DNA of 64,000 nucleotides from CAZNPA01 sp964575095 (GTDB lineage Bacteria; Pseudomonadota; Alphaproteobacteria; Rickettsiales; SXRF01), in the NCBI GenBank assembly GCA_964575095.1, contig CAZNPA010000005.1:48723-112722 (forward strand), in the 5' to 3' direction. Shown in pieces: positions 8,098 through 19,044 of this stretch. Made by a program: the position numbers and the translations under genes. The notes under the pieces are model-generated. The model made no database searches. It saw only the letters and a program-made list of their open reading frames with translations, and had not been told where the DNA came from. The first letter of the stretch is position 1. The number at the start of each line of letters is the position of its first letter.

Positions 8098-8899
8098 CGC
8101 CTGCCGCCATAAGCGGTGCGGTAGCCTTGCCCACTTCCTCGATGCGCAAAATCGCCAAACCGGTATCGCCGCTATGCGAGCGCAGCTCGCCGATTTCGGT
8201 GCCGCCCGCCGTCACTCTGGTTCCGGGCGGCGGCAATTCGGCACCATCCGATTTCACCTGATACAAAGATTTCCGCAGCTGCGCACGGAACTTGCTGCGC
8301 GCCGTCACCTCCTGCCCGACATAGCAGCCCTTGTTAAAATCAACGCCGTGCAAATCCTCAAATCCGAATTCGAGCAGGAACGAACGGTCGATAATCATGT
8401 CGCGCGCGCCGTCGGGAACGCCGAGCTCAAGCCGCATGCGGTCGTAGGCGTCGGACGCCACCGCCTGCCATTTCTTTTCTTCGCAGAAAGTTTTTATTTT
8501 CGCCCTATCGCCGACGATGCGGCACCCTAACTCCGGCAAACGCGGATCGGCGAAAAGTTCCTCCCCCCGCAGGGGAGAGGGAATACCCCACACCGCCACC
8601 ACACCTTCACTCTCCGGCAGCACCTCGATAGCCACCTTCGAGCGCAGCTTATACATTTTGAGTCGTTGTACTAAATCCGGCAGCCGCGCTTTATCGATAT
8701 CGAGCAGAATGGCTTCGCCACGCTTATAGAGAAAAAAATCGTGCAGGAACTTTCCCTGCGGCGATAAAAGCGCCGCGTACATCGCCGCACCCTCTTTCAG
8801 CTTGGTGACGTCATTACTGACTAGCCCTTGCAAAAACGGAACCGTATCCTCGCCAAAAAGCGACATCAGCGCGCGCTGGGGTAATAAAGCGTAATGCAT
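8039..8899 (-). CDS. ygfZ: folate-binding Fe-S cluster repair protein YgfZ
   Basis: A 286-residue GcvT-like protein that uses tetrahydrofolate to help maintain certain Fe-S enzymes such as MiaB. The family signature KGCYVGQEVTAR, containing the functional cysteine, is present near residue 190, and LGLAIL/AILR-type C-terminal strands follow. An N-terminal LPQRALMSLFGEDTVPFLQG matches the usual YgfZ opening. An in-frame palindrome (8561-8577) codes for SPLRGEE near residue 110 in what should be a loop. Its 3' end overlaps the convergent PAP2 gene by 59 bp. Confidence 0.9.
   Translation of the reverse strand: MHYALLPQRALMSLFGEDTVPFLQGLVSNDVTKLKEGAAMYAALLSPQGKFLHDFFLYKRGEAILLDIDKARLPDLVQRLKMYKLRSKVAIEVLPESEGVVAVWGIPSPLRGEELFADPRLPELGCRIVGDRAKIKTFCEEKKWQAVASDAYDRMRLELGVPDGARDMIIDRSFLLEFGFEDLHGVDFNKGCYVGQEVTARSKFRAQLRKSLYQVKSDGAELPPPGTRVTAGGTEIGELRSHSGDTGLAILRIEEVGKATAPLMAAGVTIASAAIPNWIASPPSSD
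8561..8577. repeat. CTCCCC-CCGCA-GGGGAG palindrome inside ygfZ
   Basis: A 6-bp stem with a 5-nt loop inside ygfZ, read on the minus strand as the peptide SPLRGEE. Such CCCTCTCCCC/GGGGAGAGGG words are common dispersed repeats in proteobacteria, and an in-frame copy inside a conserved gene suggests a tolerated insertion. Confidence 0.5.
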
Positions 8900-9005
8900 G
8901 GAATAGAATGTAGGCGTTATTTAGGCAGGGTCAACTGCCGCCCCCCATTAAAGTTTCTGCCTATGGACAAGCCGGAGCGCTTCTGTATCATCGCGTTAGC
9001 GTTTT

Positions 9006-10994
9006 ATGGAGAAAAAAAAGCATATCGAGCAGTCGCTGTCCGCGGCGGCCGCCTTGCATCAGGCCGGTAACCTGAATGAGGCGGAAACCGCGTACCGCGC
9101 CGTTCTCCTGTCCTACCCCACCAACCCCGACGCCCTGAAACTGCTAGGAATCCTTAACATCCAGCGCGGCAATCCCGAAGAAGCGCTGCGGTGCATCGAT
9201 GCGTGTCTGCACGTCAAGCCGTCGCAGCCGGACATGCTCAACAACCGCGCCAATCTCCTGAAATTTTTCAAACGTTACGACGAGGCGCTGGCCAGCTACG
9301 ATAAAGCCATCGCGCTTAAACCCGATTACGCCGACGCCTATTACAATCGCGGTGCCACGTTGCAGGAAATAAAACGCTATGACGACGCGCTGGCCAGTTA
9401 CGGCAAAGCCATCGCGCTTAATCCCGCCTATGCCGAAGCCTATAACAACATGGGCGTCACGCTGTGGGAACTGAAACGATACGACGAGGCACTGGCCAGT
9501 TACGGCAAAGCCGTCGCGCTGAACCCGGCCCATGCTGAAGCCTATAACAATATGGGCACGCTTTTTCTGGGGTTGAGCCGCTACGACGAAGCGCGCGACC
9601 GCTACCGGCAGGCGTTGGCGCTGAATCCGGACACGCCCTACGCCATGGGGGACTGGCTATACGCAAAAATGCACCTGGCCGACTGGCAGGGGATGGACGA
9701 AGGTCTGGCGCGGCTGGCGCAGAACATAGAAGCAGGCAGGCGCGCCGCCACGCCGTTCATAATGGTGGCGACCCCTTCCTCCGAAACGCTGCAGAAACAA
9801 TGCGCGGAGATGTATGTGCGGGACACATGCCCGCCCGCCGCCTCACCGCTATGGAACGGCGAGAGATACGCGCACGACAAGATCCGCATCGGTTATTTCT
9901 CGGCGGATTTCCACAGCCACGCCACCGCCTACCTGATGGCGGGGCTCCTCGAACGCCACGACCGCTCGCGGTTCGAGGTGACCGCATTCTCGTTCGGCTC
10001 GCCCAAAGACGATGCCATGCGCGATCGCATCGAGAAAGCCTGCGACCGTTTTATCGACGTCAGCGCCACATCCGACCCGGAAATAGCGGCGCTGGCAAGG
10101 AACATGGAAATCGACATCGCCGTCGATCTGAAAGGCTTCACCCAGAACGCAAGGACCGGGATTTTCGCGCTGCGTCCGGCGCCGGTGCAGGTGAACTACC
10201 TCGGCTATCCCGGCACCATGGGCGCGAGCTACATCGATTACATCATCGCCGACGCCACCGTGATTCCGGAAAATCATCAGCGCTATTACAGCGAAAAAAT
10301 CGTCACGCTTCCCCATAGCTATCAGGTCAACGATTCCTCCCGCATCATCTCCGACAGCAAATTCAACCGCCGCGAATTGGGATTGCCGGAGACCGGTTTC
10401 GTGTTCTGCTGCTTCAACAGCCATTACAAAATCACCCCGGATGTGTTTGCCATCTGGATGCGCCTGCTTTCAGCGGTGGAAGGAAGCGTGCTCTGGCTGT
10501 TCGAAGGGCATCCGGCCTGCGTCGCCAACCTGCGCAAAGAAGCCGAATCGCGCGGCGTCAAAGGCGAGCGGCTGGTATTCGCCCCGCGCATGAACGCAGC
10601 AGAACATCTGGCGCGACACCGGCTCGCTGATCTTTTCCTCGATACGCTCCATTGCAACGCCCACACCACCGCCAGCGACGCGCTGTGGGCGGGGCTTCCG
10701 GTGCTGACCTGTCTCGGCGAAACCTTTGCGTCGCGCGTGGCGGCGAGCTTGCTGAACGCGGTGGGACTGCCGGGGTTGATTGCGCGATCACCGCAGGAAT
10801 ATGAAACGCTGGCGCTGGAACTTGCCACCCATCCGCAAACACTATCCGGCGTGCGCGCCACGTTGGCACAACACCGGAACGCCCATCCACTCTTCGACAC
10901 GGCGCTTTTCACCCGGCATCTGGAAAACGCCTATGCAACAATGTGGGAACGATCGCAGGCCGGTCTTAAGCCTGATCATATTTACGTTAGGTAA
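9006..10994 (+). CDS. TPR protein with SPINDLY/O-GlcNAc-transferase-like catalytic domain
   Basis: A 662-residue protein. Residues about 8-215 are a run of five to six tetratricopeptide repeats with near-identical units (RYDEALASYGKAIALNP pattern), forming a superhelix for partner binding. Residues about 285-650 match the GT41 O-GlcNAc-transferase/SPINDLY domain, with IRIGYFSADFHSHATAYL, DLKGFTQNARTGIFALRPAP, VNYLGYPGTMGASYIDY, LPHSYQVND and DALWAGLPVLTCLGETFASRV. The expected reaction is transfer of GlcNAc, fucose or another sugar from a nucleotide sugar to Ser/Thr. In bacteria the targets are often surface proteins or flagellins, but none is suggested by the neighbours. It appears monocistronic. 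Confidence 0.9.
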   Translation: MEKKKHIEQSLSAAAALHQAGNLNEAETAYRAVLLSYPTNPDALKLLGILNIQRGNPEEALRCIDACLHVKPSQPDMLNNRANLLKFFKRYDEALASYDKAIALKPDYADAYYNRGATLQEIKRYDDALASYGKAIALNPAYAEAYNNMGVTLWELKRYDEALASYGKAVALNPAHAEAYNNMGTLFLGLSRYDEARDRYRQALALNPDTPYAMGDWLYAKMHLADWQGMDEGLARLAQNIEAGRRAATPFIMVATPSSETLQKQCAEMYVRDTCPPAASPLWNGERYAHDKIRIGYFSADFHSHATAYLMAGLLERHDRSRFEVTAFSFGSPKDDAMRDRIEKACDRFIDVSATSDPEIAALARNMEIDIAVDLKGFTQNARTGIFALRPAPVQVNYLGYPGTMGASYIDYIIADATVIPENHQRYYSEKIVTLPHSYQVNDSSRIISDSKFNRRELGLPETGFVFCCFNSHYKITPDVFAIWMRLLSAVEGSVLWLFEGHPACVANLRKEAESRGVKGERLVFAPRMNAAEHLARHRLADLFLDTLHCNAHTTASDALWAGLPVLTCLGETFASRVAASLLNAVGLPGLIARSPQEYETLALELATHPQTLSGVRATLAQHRNAHPLFDTALFTRHLENAYATMWERSQAGLKPDHIYVR

Positions 10995-10995
10995 A

Positions 10996-11021
10996 TGGTG
11001 CTGCTGAGAGGAATCGGACCT
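10996..11021. repeat. duplicate of the tRNA-Thr 3' end
   Basis: These 26 bp are identical to 11097-11122, the last 26 bp of the tRNA-Thr gene including CCA, in the same orientation and 101 bp away. A repeated tRNA 3' end is what tRNA-targeting integration leaves (attL/attR) or what remains after excision. No integrase is nearby. Confidence 0.75.
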
Positions 11022-11099
11022 TCCGCCTACGCCAAGGCTTCGGCGGACGAGCCCTGTCCCCCGCAACTACTCGCCAGCCGAAGCTTTAGCGAAGGCTGG
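11022..11099. repeat. two adjacent palindromic units between tRNA-Thr 3'-end copies
   Basis: Unit one (11022-11047) has arms TCCGCC and GGCGGA with GCCAAGGC inside. Unit two (11074-11099) has arms CCAGCC and GGCTGG with GAAGC/GCGAA inside, and its right arm merges with the CCA end of the tRNA gene. They fill the space between the two tRNA 3'-end copies. They may act as a terminator for the convergent glycosyltransferase and tRNA transcripts, or be relics of an inserted element. Confidence 0.6.
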
Positions 11100-11171
11100 T
11101 GCTGCTGAGAGGAATCGGACCTCCGACCCCGTCATTACCAATGACGTGCTCTACCACTGAGCTACAGCAGC
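11097..11171 (-). tRNA. tRNA-Thr(GGT)
   Basis: A complete cloverleaf on the minus strand. The acceptor is GCTGCTG/CAGCAGC with discriminator A and an encoded CCA; the D arm is GCTC...GAGC; the anticodon stem is CGTCA/TGACG with loop TTGGTAA (anticodon GGT); the T arm is GGAGG-TTCGATT-CCTCT. It decodes ACC/ACU threonine codons. A 26-bp copy of its 3' end lies 101 bp away at 10996-11021. Confidence 0.95.
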
Positions 11172-11289
11172 ACAAGAGGCGGGCAAATTGCCATAGGAAC
11201 AACAGGATAGCAAGCCCCGAATAGAAGTGGCCTGAATACCGTGTTTAGGGTAGAATCGGCAGGTGTTTTTTACAGATGATTATCGAACC

Positions 11290-11406
11290 ATGACCAAAGC
11301 CAAACCCGCCGCTCAAAACACGCAGGCGCAAAAGAAAAAACGCCTCTCGTCGGCGCTCAAAGCCAATCTGGCGCGCCGCAAAGCGGCAACGGCGGGGAAG
11401 AAATAA
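11290..11406 (+). CDS. small basic protein, 38 residues
   Basis: A 38-residue Lys/Arg/Ala-rich protein (MTKAKPAAQNTQAQKKKR followed by LSSALKANLARRKAATAGKK). Its stop codon overlaps the ATG of the next gene by one base (TAATG), a sign of real translational coupling. Short basic proteins with an LxxNLxRRKA pattern are common in alphaproteobacteria but have no assigned function as far as I know. Possible nucleic-acid binder by charge only. Confidence 0.6.
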   Translation: MTKAKPAAQNTQAQKKKRLSSALKANLARRKAATAGKK

Positions 11407-11687
11407 TGTCCCACCACGACGATAAAAAAACCCGCAAGAAGGCGCAGGTCGCGAAAAACCGCAAGCAGCAGGAGATGTTTCAGGCTTTTAAGCAGATGCG
11501 CGCCGAGGGTGAGCGCGTCCAGAACGAAGCCGAAGCGCGCCAGCCGGAGCACTCGGCCCCCGCCGCCGTCGCCTGGGGCGACAAGGTCGCCATCATCCGA
11601 AATCGCCTGACCGACAAGAAACGCACCTCGCGCGAACGCTGGAACCGCTTTTCCGGCACCGGCGGCGAGGGCGGACGGGGGTTGTAA
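11406..11687 (+). CDS. conserved-looking hypothetical protein, 93 residues
   Basis: A hydrophilic, strongly charged protein with a helical basic N-terminal half (KKTRKKAQVAKNRKQQEMFQ) and a shorter C-terminal half ending in GGEGGRGL. No membrane segment, signal peptide or known motif is evident. It shares a TAATG junction with the 38-residue gene before it, so the pair forms a small operon. Function unknown. Confidence 0.6.
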   Translation: MSHHDDKKTRKKAQVAKNRKQQEMFQAFKQMRAEGERVQNEAEARQPEHSAPAAVAWGDKVAIIRNRLTDKKRTSRERWNRFSGTGGEGGRGL

Positions 11688-11692
11688 GCGGA

Positions 11693-12283
11693 TTATTTAG
11701 CCCGGGGACCGGCGCCGCGAGGCTTGTTGCCTCCTCTGCGGGTCTCCGCGTCGCTCCATGTCAGCCGCAGCGTCGGCGATTCTGAAGCGCGCGGAGCCGG
11801 TTTATCTTGCACTTCCGCCGCTTCGATCATGCTCCTGACATCATCCAAGAAACATTCCTGTTTTTGCCGCGACTCCGGCCAGAGGGCGATGCCGCTCCTC
11901 ACGAAATGCAGCAATACGTTGTCCAGCAATGTGTCATTTTCTCCTTGCTCATGGCATAATGTTTTCAGTTCTTTTAAGATTCGTTTGTCGGTCTTATCCA
12001 TCGCTTTTTTCATGGCCTCTACTTTTGCGTCCGATTCAGCCTGCGCCGCCAGCAAGGGCACAGCGTCCGACGGGAACCGATCGACGATCTTTTTCGTGGA
12101 CTCTTCGCCAAACTGTTCTATCAACGGAGCTAACAACGCATCAAGATCGCTTTCTTGCTCCTTGTTCAATCGAAGCCCCGATCTTACTGCGTTCAACGCG
12201 CTGTTCACTTTCTCCGCGCTTCCGCGCCGGGGATTAGCGGGCGCGCCTTTGCCCTTATCCTCACCACCTTTTTTCTTCACCAT
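11693..12283 (-). CDS. hypothetical cytoplasmic protein, 196 residues
   Basis: I do not recognise this family. The protein starts with a Lys/Gly-rich segment (MVKKKGGEDKGKGAPANPRRG), has a mostly helical, acidic middle (residues about 35-150) including LDALLAPLIEQFGEESTKKI, and ends in a basic Arg/Gly tail (RRGGNKPRGAGPRAK). No signal peptide or membrane segment. It is convergent with the 93-residue gene and divergent from glyQ. The 156-bp gap to glyQ (12284-12439) holds no visible gene. Confidence 0.5.
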   Translation of the reverse strand: MVKKKGGEDKGKGAPANPRRGSAEKVNSALNAVRSGLRLNKEQESDLDALLAPLIEQFGEESTKKIVDRFPSDAVPLLAAQAESDAKVEAMKKAMDKTDKRILKELKTLCHEQGENDTLLDNVLLHFVRSGIALWPESRQKQECFLDDVRSMIEAAEVQDKPAPRASESPTLRLTWSDAETRRGGNKPRGAGPRAK

Positions 12284-12439
12284 ACGCCCCCCGTCTGCCG
12301 GTTGTTATGCAAGACGGCCATTGTACCAGAATAGCGGGTTGAATGAAATGGCGGCCTGATACCGGTTTGATTGCATGAAAATCGTTGAATTCACAGCAGA
12401 AAACGCTAGAAAGAAAGCTCTCTTTAAGGATATAAGGGC

Positions 12440-13294
12440 ATGGCGCTTTCGTTTCAACAGCTGATCCTGACGCTGCACCAGTTCTGGGCGGAGCAAGGCT
12501 GCGTGATTTTGCAGCCCTACGATATGGAAGTCGGCGCCGGCACGTTTCATCCGGCGACCGCCCTGCGCGCGCTCGGCCCCAAGCCGTGGAACGCCGCGTA
12601 TGTGCAACCCTCGCGCCGCCCCAAGGACGGCCGCTACGGCAACAACCCCAACCGCCTGCAGCATTATTACCAATATCAGGTGATCCTGAAACCCTCGCCG
12701 CAGAATATTCAGGAAATTTATCTGGAGAGCCTCAAAAAAATCGGCATCGACGTGAGCGCGCATGACATCCGTTTTGTCGAGGACGATTGGGAATCGCCGA
12801 CGCTCGGCGCTTGGGGCCTCGGCTGGGAAGTGTGGTGCGACGGCATGGAGGTGACGCAGTTCACCTATTTCCAGCAGGTGGGCGGCATCGAGTGCAAGCC
12901 GGTCTCCGGCGAAATTACTTACGGGCTTGAAAGATTGGCGATGTACATCCAAGGAAAAGAAAATGTCTTCGACCTCGACTTCAACGGCAAGGGCGTGACG
13001 TATGGCGATGTATTTTTAGAAAACGAAAAACAATTCTCGGCCTATAATTTGGAATTCGCCGATACCGAGCAGTTGCTGCGCCAGTTCACCGACGCCGAGA
13101 AAGAATGCAACGCGCTCTTAGCCAAAAAATTGCCCCTCCCCGCCTACGACCAGTGCATCAAGGCGTCGCACCGTTTTAATTTACTGGATGCGCGCGGCGT
13201 GATTTCGGTCACCGAACGCGCCGCCTACATCGCCCGCGTGCGCGCGCTCGCCAAAGGCTGCTGCGAAATTTATGTAGAGAAAGAAGCCGCATGA
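12440..13294 (+). CDS. glyQ: glycyl-tRNA synthetase alpha subunit
   Basis: A 284-residue class II aminoacyl-tRNA synthetase subunit that activates glycine. Hallmarks are FQQLILTLHQFWAEQGC at the start, LQPYDMEVGAGTFHPAT, the motif-2-like YVQPSRRPKDGRYG, NRLQHYYQYQVILKPSP, and the motif-3-type ISGEITYGLERLAMYIQG-like region (here PVSGEITYGLERLAM). It works as an alpha2beta2 enzyme with GlyS. The gene order is glyQ-panD-glyS, with panD overlapping both partners. Confidence 0.97.
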   Translation: MALSFQQLILTLHQFWAEQGCVILQPYDMEVGAGTFHPATALRALGPKPWNAAYVQPSRRPKDGRYGNNPNRLQHYYQYQVILKPSPQNIQEIYLESLKKIGIDVSAHDIRFVEDDWESPTLGAWGLGWEVWCDGMEVTQFTYFQQVGGIECKPVSGEITYGLERLAMYIQGKENVFDLDFNGKGVTYGDVFLENEKQFSAYNLEFADTEQLLRQFTDAEKECNALLAKKLPLPAYDQCIKASHRFNLLDARGVISVTERAAYIARVRALAKGCCEIYVEKEAA

Positions 13295-13647
13295 TGCTCA
13301 AGATGCTGCATAGCAAACTGCACCGCGCCACCGTCACGCATTCGGATTTGCATTATGAAGGTTCGCTTGGCATCGACCGCGGGCTGATGGAAAAAGTCGG
13401 GCTACTTCCCGGCCAGCAAATCGATGTCGTCTCCGTCGCCAACGGCGCACGCTTCACGACGTACGCCATCCCCGAACAATCGGGATCGGGCAAGATCGGC
13501 GTCTACGGCGCCGCGGCGCACCTGGCCAAGGCGGGCGACATCGTCATCATCATCGCCTACGCGCTGATGGATGAGCGCGAGGCCAAAAGCTACAAACCCA
13601 AAGTGCTGACGCTCGATGCAAAAAATCAGGTGGTCAAAAATGGCTGA
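13291..13647 (+). CDS. panD: aspartate 1-decarboxylase (pro-enzyme)
   Basis: A 118-residue pyruvoyl-dependent enzyme that makes beta-alanine for pantothenate/CoA. The self-cleavage site is Gly24-Ser25 in HYEGSLGID; Ser25 becomes the pyruvoyl group. TYAIPEQSGSGKIGVYGAAAH and GDIVIIIAYALM match the active-site strands. Its ATG overlaps the glyQ stop (ATGATG) and its 3' end overlaps glyS by 8 bp, so it is embedded in the glycyl-tRNA synthetase operon. No panC or panB is near, and no separate panZ/panM-type maturation factor is seen. Confidence 0.93.
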   Translation: MMLKMLHSKLHRATVTHSDLHYEGSLGIDRGLMEKVGLLPGQQIDVVSVANGARFTTYAIPEQSGSGKIGVYGAAAHLAKAGDIVIIIAYALMDEREAKSYKPKVLTLDAKNQVVKNG

Positions 13648-15808
13648 CCTGCTTTTAGAACTTTTTTCCGAAGAGATTCCCGCAAGGATGCAGGCGGATG
13701 CGCTGGCGCATTTGCAGAAATCGCTCGAAACGAAATTTGAAAAGCCTACCAAAGGCTTTGTCACCCCGCGCCGCCTTGCCGTTATCATCGAGGGATTGCC
13801 CGCCGCGCAAGCGGATGTGAACACCGAACTCAAAGGCCCCAAGCTCGATGCGCCGGTTCAGGCGATTGAAGGCTTCCTCAAGAAAAGCGGCATGAAGCTC
13901 GATCAACTGGAAAAGCGCGATGGCATCTACGTCGCCAAGATTTACCAAAAAGGAAAGCCGACGGCAGACGTTTTAAAAGAAGTCATCGAAAAAATCCTCG
14001 CCGAATTCCCGTGGCCGAAATCGATGCGTTGGGGCAGCAATGATACCGTTTGGGTACGGCCGCTGCATAGTATTTTATGCATCTTCGACGGCAAAATCGT
14101 GCCGGTGGAATTCGCCGGCGTCAAAGCCGGAAATACCACCTGCGGCCACCGTTTCCTCTCACCCAAAGCGATTACCATTTCCAAAGCGGACGATTATGAA
14201 TCGGCGCTCCAAAAAGCCTACGTCATTGCCGATCGCGGCAAACGCATGGACGAAATAAAGAAGCAGATGGAAAAAGCGGCAAAAGGTTTTGCGGTGAAAA
14301 ACGATGAGCATCTGCTCGAGGAAGTCACCGGCCTCGTCGAATGGCCGGTGGTACTGATGGGTTCAATCGACGCCAAGTTCATGGACCTGCCGCCGGAAGT
14401 GCTGTCGACGGTAATGAAAAAGCACCAGAAATATTTTTCACTCACCGACAAAGGCGGGAAACTCGCGCCGCACTTCCTCGTCGTTTCTAATATGGAAGCC
14501 AAGGACGGCGGGAAAGCCATAGTGGCAGGCAATGAGCGTGTGTTGCGCGCCCGCTTCTCCGATGCGCGGTTCTTCTGGGATCAGGATAGGAAGAAAAAAT
14601 TGGACGAATGGGCGAAGGGTTTAAAAGACGTCACCTTCCACGCCAAGCTCGGCACGGTGGCCGATAAGGTGGCGCGCATCGAAACGCTGGCGTTACAGCT
14701 TGCCGATTACGCCAAAGCCGATAAGAAATCGGTGCAGCAGGCGGCGCGCCTGTGCAAAGCGGATTTGGTCACCGGCATGGTGGGAGAATTCGCCGAATTG
14801 CAGGGCATAATGGGCTGGTATTATGCGTTAGCACAAAAAGAAGATGTCACCATCGCCGACGCTATCCGCGATCATTACAAGCCGCAGGGGCCGGGCGATT
14901 CGGTGCCCTCTTCTCCCATTTCCGTCTGCGTCGCGCTCGCCGATAAACTCGATACGCTCATTTCGATGTTTGCCATCGGTGAGAAACCGACCGGCAGCAA
15001 AGACCCGTTCGCCCTGCGCCGCGCCGCGCTCGGCATCATCCGCATCATCCTGGAAAATAACCTGCGCCTGCCGCTTGCGCCGCTGCTCGACGAAGCGCCC
15101 ATGCGCGACATCGCGCTGCACAAGGCGCACGACAAGCTGGTGAAGCAGACGGAAGCCAAGCTGCACGAAGCGGCGCCCGGCAAAGTCGGAAAATACCTGA
15201 CCGTCAACGCATCGGCCAGCGCCGATATCCCCGAAGGCGCCGTCGAAGCCATCGGCAAATCGCTGCTCGCCTTCTTCCACGACCGCCTGATCGTCCAGAT
15301 GAAAGATTCCGGCATACGCCACGACGTCATCAAAGCCGTGGTGGCCGGCGGCGATGACGATCTGGTGCGGATTGTCGCCCGCGCCAAGGCGGTGCAGGCC
15401 TTCCTCGATACCGACGACGGCAAGAACCTGCTGGCCGGTTACAAGCGCGCCACGAATATTGTGGCAATCGAAGAGAAAAAAGATAAGGCAACGTACGCCA
15501 CCAGCGACTTAAAACCTGCCGCGTTGAAGGAAAAAGAGGAAAAAGAGCTGGCAGCACTCCTCGATAAGAAATCGGCGGAAATCAAGGCAATGCTTGCCAA
15601 AGAGGATTTCGCCGGCGCCATGAAGCTGCTTGCGGCCCTGCGCGCGCCGGTTGATCTGTTCTTCGATAAAACCATGGTCAATTGTGAGGACAGGGAGCTG
15701 CGCGCAAACCGGCTGCGGCTCTTGGCCAGCATCAAAAATAGCATGGACAGCATCGCCCTTTTTGCGCTATTGGAAGGCGACGCGAAGGAACAGAAAAAGG
15801 CGGCATGA
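13640..15808 (+). CDS. glyS: glycyl-tRNA synthetase beta subunit
   Basis: A 722-residue tRNA-binding partner of GlyQ. The start MADLLLELFSEEIPARMQ matches the family N-terminus; an upstream in-frame ATG at 13616 lies inside panD and is unlikely. Typical segments are GFVTPRRLAV, EFPWPKSMRWG, VLSTVMKKHQKYF, RVLRARFSDARFFWDQD, HAKLGTV and DPFALRRAALGIIRIILE; the C-terminal anticodon-binding domain ends near MVNCEDRELRANRLRLL. It overlaps panD by 8 bp and is followed at once by ppdK. Confidence 0.97.
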   Translation: MADLLLELFSEEIPARMQADALAHLQKSLETKFEKPTKGFVTPRRLAVIIEGLPAAQADVNTELKGPKLDAPVQAIEGFLKKSGMKLDQLEKRDGIYVAKIYQKGKPTADVLKEVIEKILAEFPWPKSMRWGSNDTVWVRPLHSILCIFDGKIVPVEFAGVKAGNTTCGHRFLSPKAITISKADDYESALQKAYVIADRGKRMDEIKKQMEKAAKGFAVKNDEHLLEEVTGLVEWPVVLMGSIDAKFMDLPPEVLSTVMKKHQKYFSLTDKGGKLAPHFLVVSNMEAKDGGKAIVAGNERVLRARFSDARFFWDQDRKKKLDEWAKGLKDVTFHAKLGTVADKVARIETLALQLADYAKADKKSVQQAARLCKADLVTGMVGEFAELQGIMGWYYALAQKEDVTIADAIRDHYKPQGPGDSVPSSPISVCVALADKLDTLISMFAIGEKPTGSKDPFALRRAALGIIRIILENNLRLPLAPLLDEAPMRDIALHKAHDKLVKQTEAKLHEAAPGKVGKYLTVNASASADIPEGAVEAIGKSLLAFFHDRLIVQMKDSGIRHDVIKAVVAGGDDDLVRIVARAKAVQAFLDTDDGKNLLAGYKRATNIVAIEEKKDKATYATSDLKPAALKEKEEKELAALLDKKSAEIKAMLAKEDFAGAMKLLAALRAPVDLFFDKTMVNCEDRELRANRLRLLASIKNSMDSIALFALLEGDAKEQKKAA

Positions 15809-15842
15809 TATGGGGCAACCATTGATGCGAAAAGAACAGGCG

Positions 15843-18466
<2,624 letters not shown>

Positions 18467-18470
<4 letters not shown>

Positions 18471-19042
18471 ATAAACTGTTCGCATTTTTTATCCTTTTCG
18501 CATGGGCGGCCTCTCCCGCCATGGCCGAAAACAAGCTCACCACCCATTGCCAGCGCTACGAAAGCAAATGCACCGGCAGCGCCTGCTACCGCTTGGGCTC
18601 GGCGCTGAAAGACGACAAGGACCGCCATATCTACACTATGCGGAAAATGGATGTCGTGCAGTACGACATCGACCCCACAACCGCCACCGCCACCTTCGAC
18701 AACGCCACGCCCAACGCCAAGCTCACCAACGGCAAATACACCATCCCTTATAAGCACGCCATCTGGCGCGACGACGTCATCGTGCTCGAAAACACCGCCA
18801 CCAGCGGCGTCATCAAGGAAAAAATCGAGATCGAGCGCAAGACCGGCTTTTATGCCTATTACCTGATGCATACCGACGACAGCATCAAGGACGTGCCGCT
18901 AGGTGAGCCGTACACCGCCTCGTTCGGCTATTGCCAGTTGCCGGGCGTCGTGCTGCCGGTAGCGCCGGAAGATGAGGAACCGATCGCTGCTCCGACCCCG
19001 CCGCCGGAAGCCATGTCACCTGAAGACGAACAGCAGCAATAG
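18467..19042 (+). CDS. secreted/periplasmic protein of unknown function
   Basis: A 191-residue protein with a clear Sec signal (MNKLFAFFILFAWAASPAMA, cleavage predicted after Ala20). The mature part begins with three closely spaced cysteines (HCQRYESKCTGSACYRLG), suggesting disulfides. It then runs as beta-strand-like sequence and ends in an acidic Pro/Glu/Gln tail (EDEEPIAAPTPPPEAMSPED). I do not recognise the family. It overlaps the ppdK stop by ATGA and precedes gltX by 2 bp, so it is co-transcribed with central-metabolism and translation genes. Confidence 0.65.
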
Positions 19043-19044
19043 CT

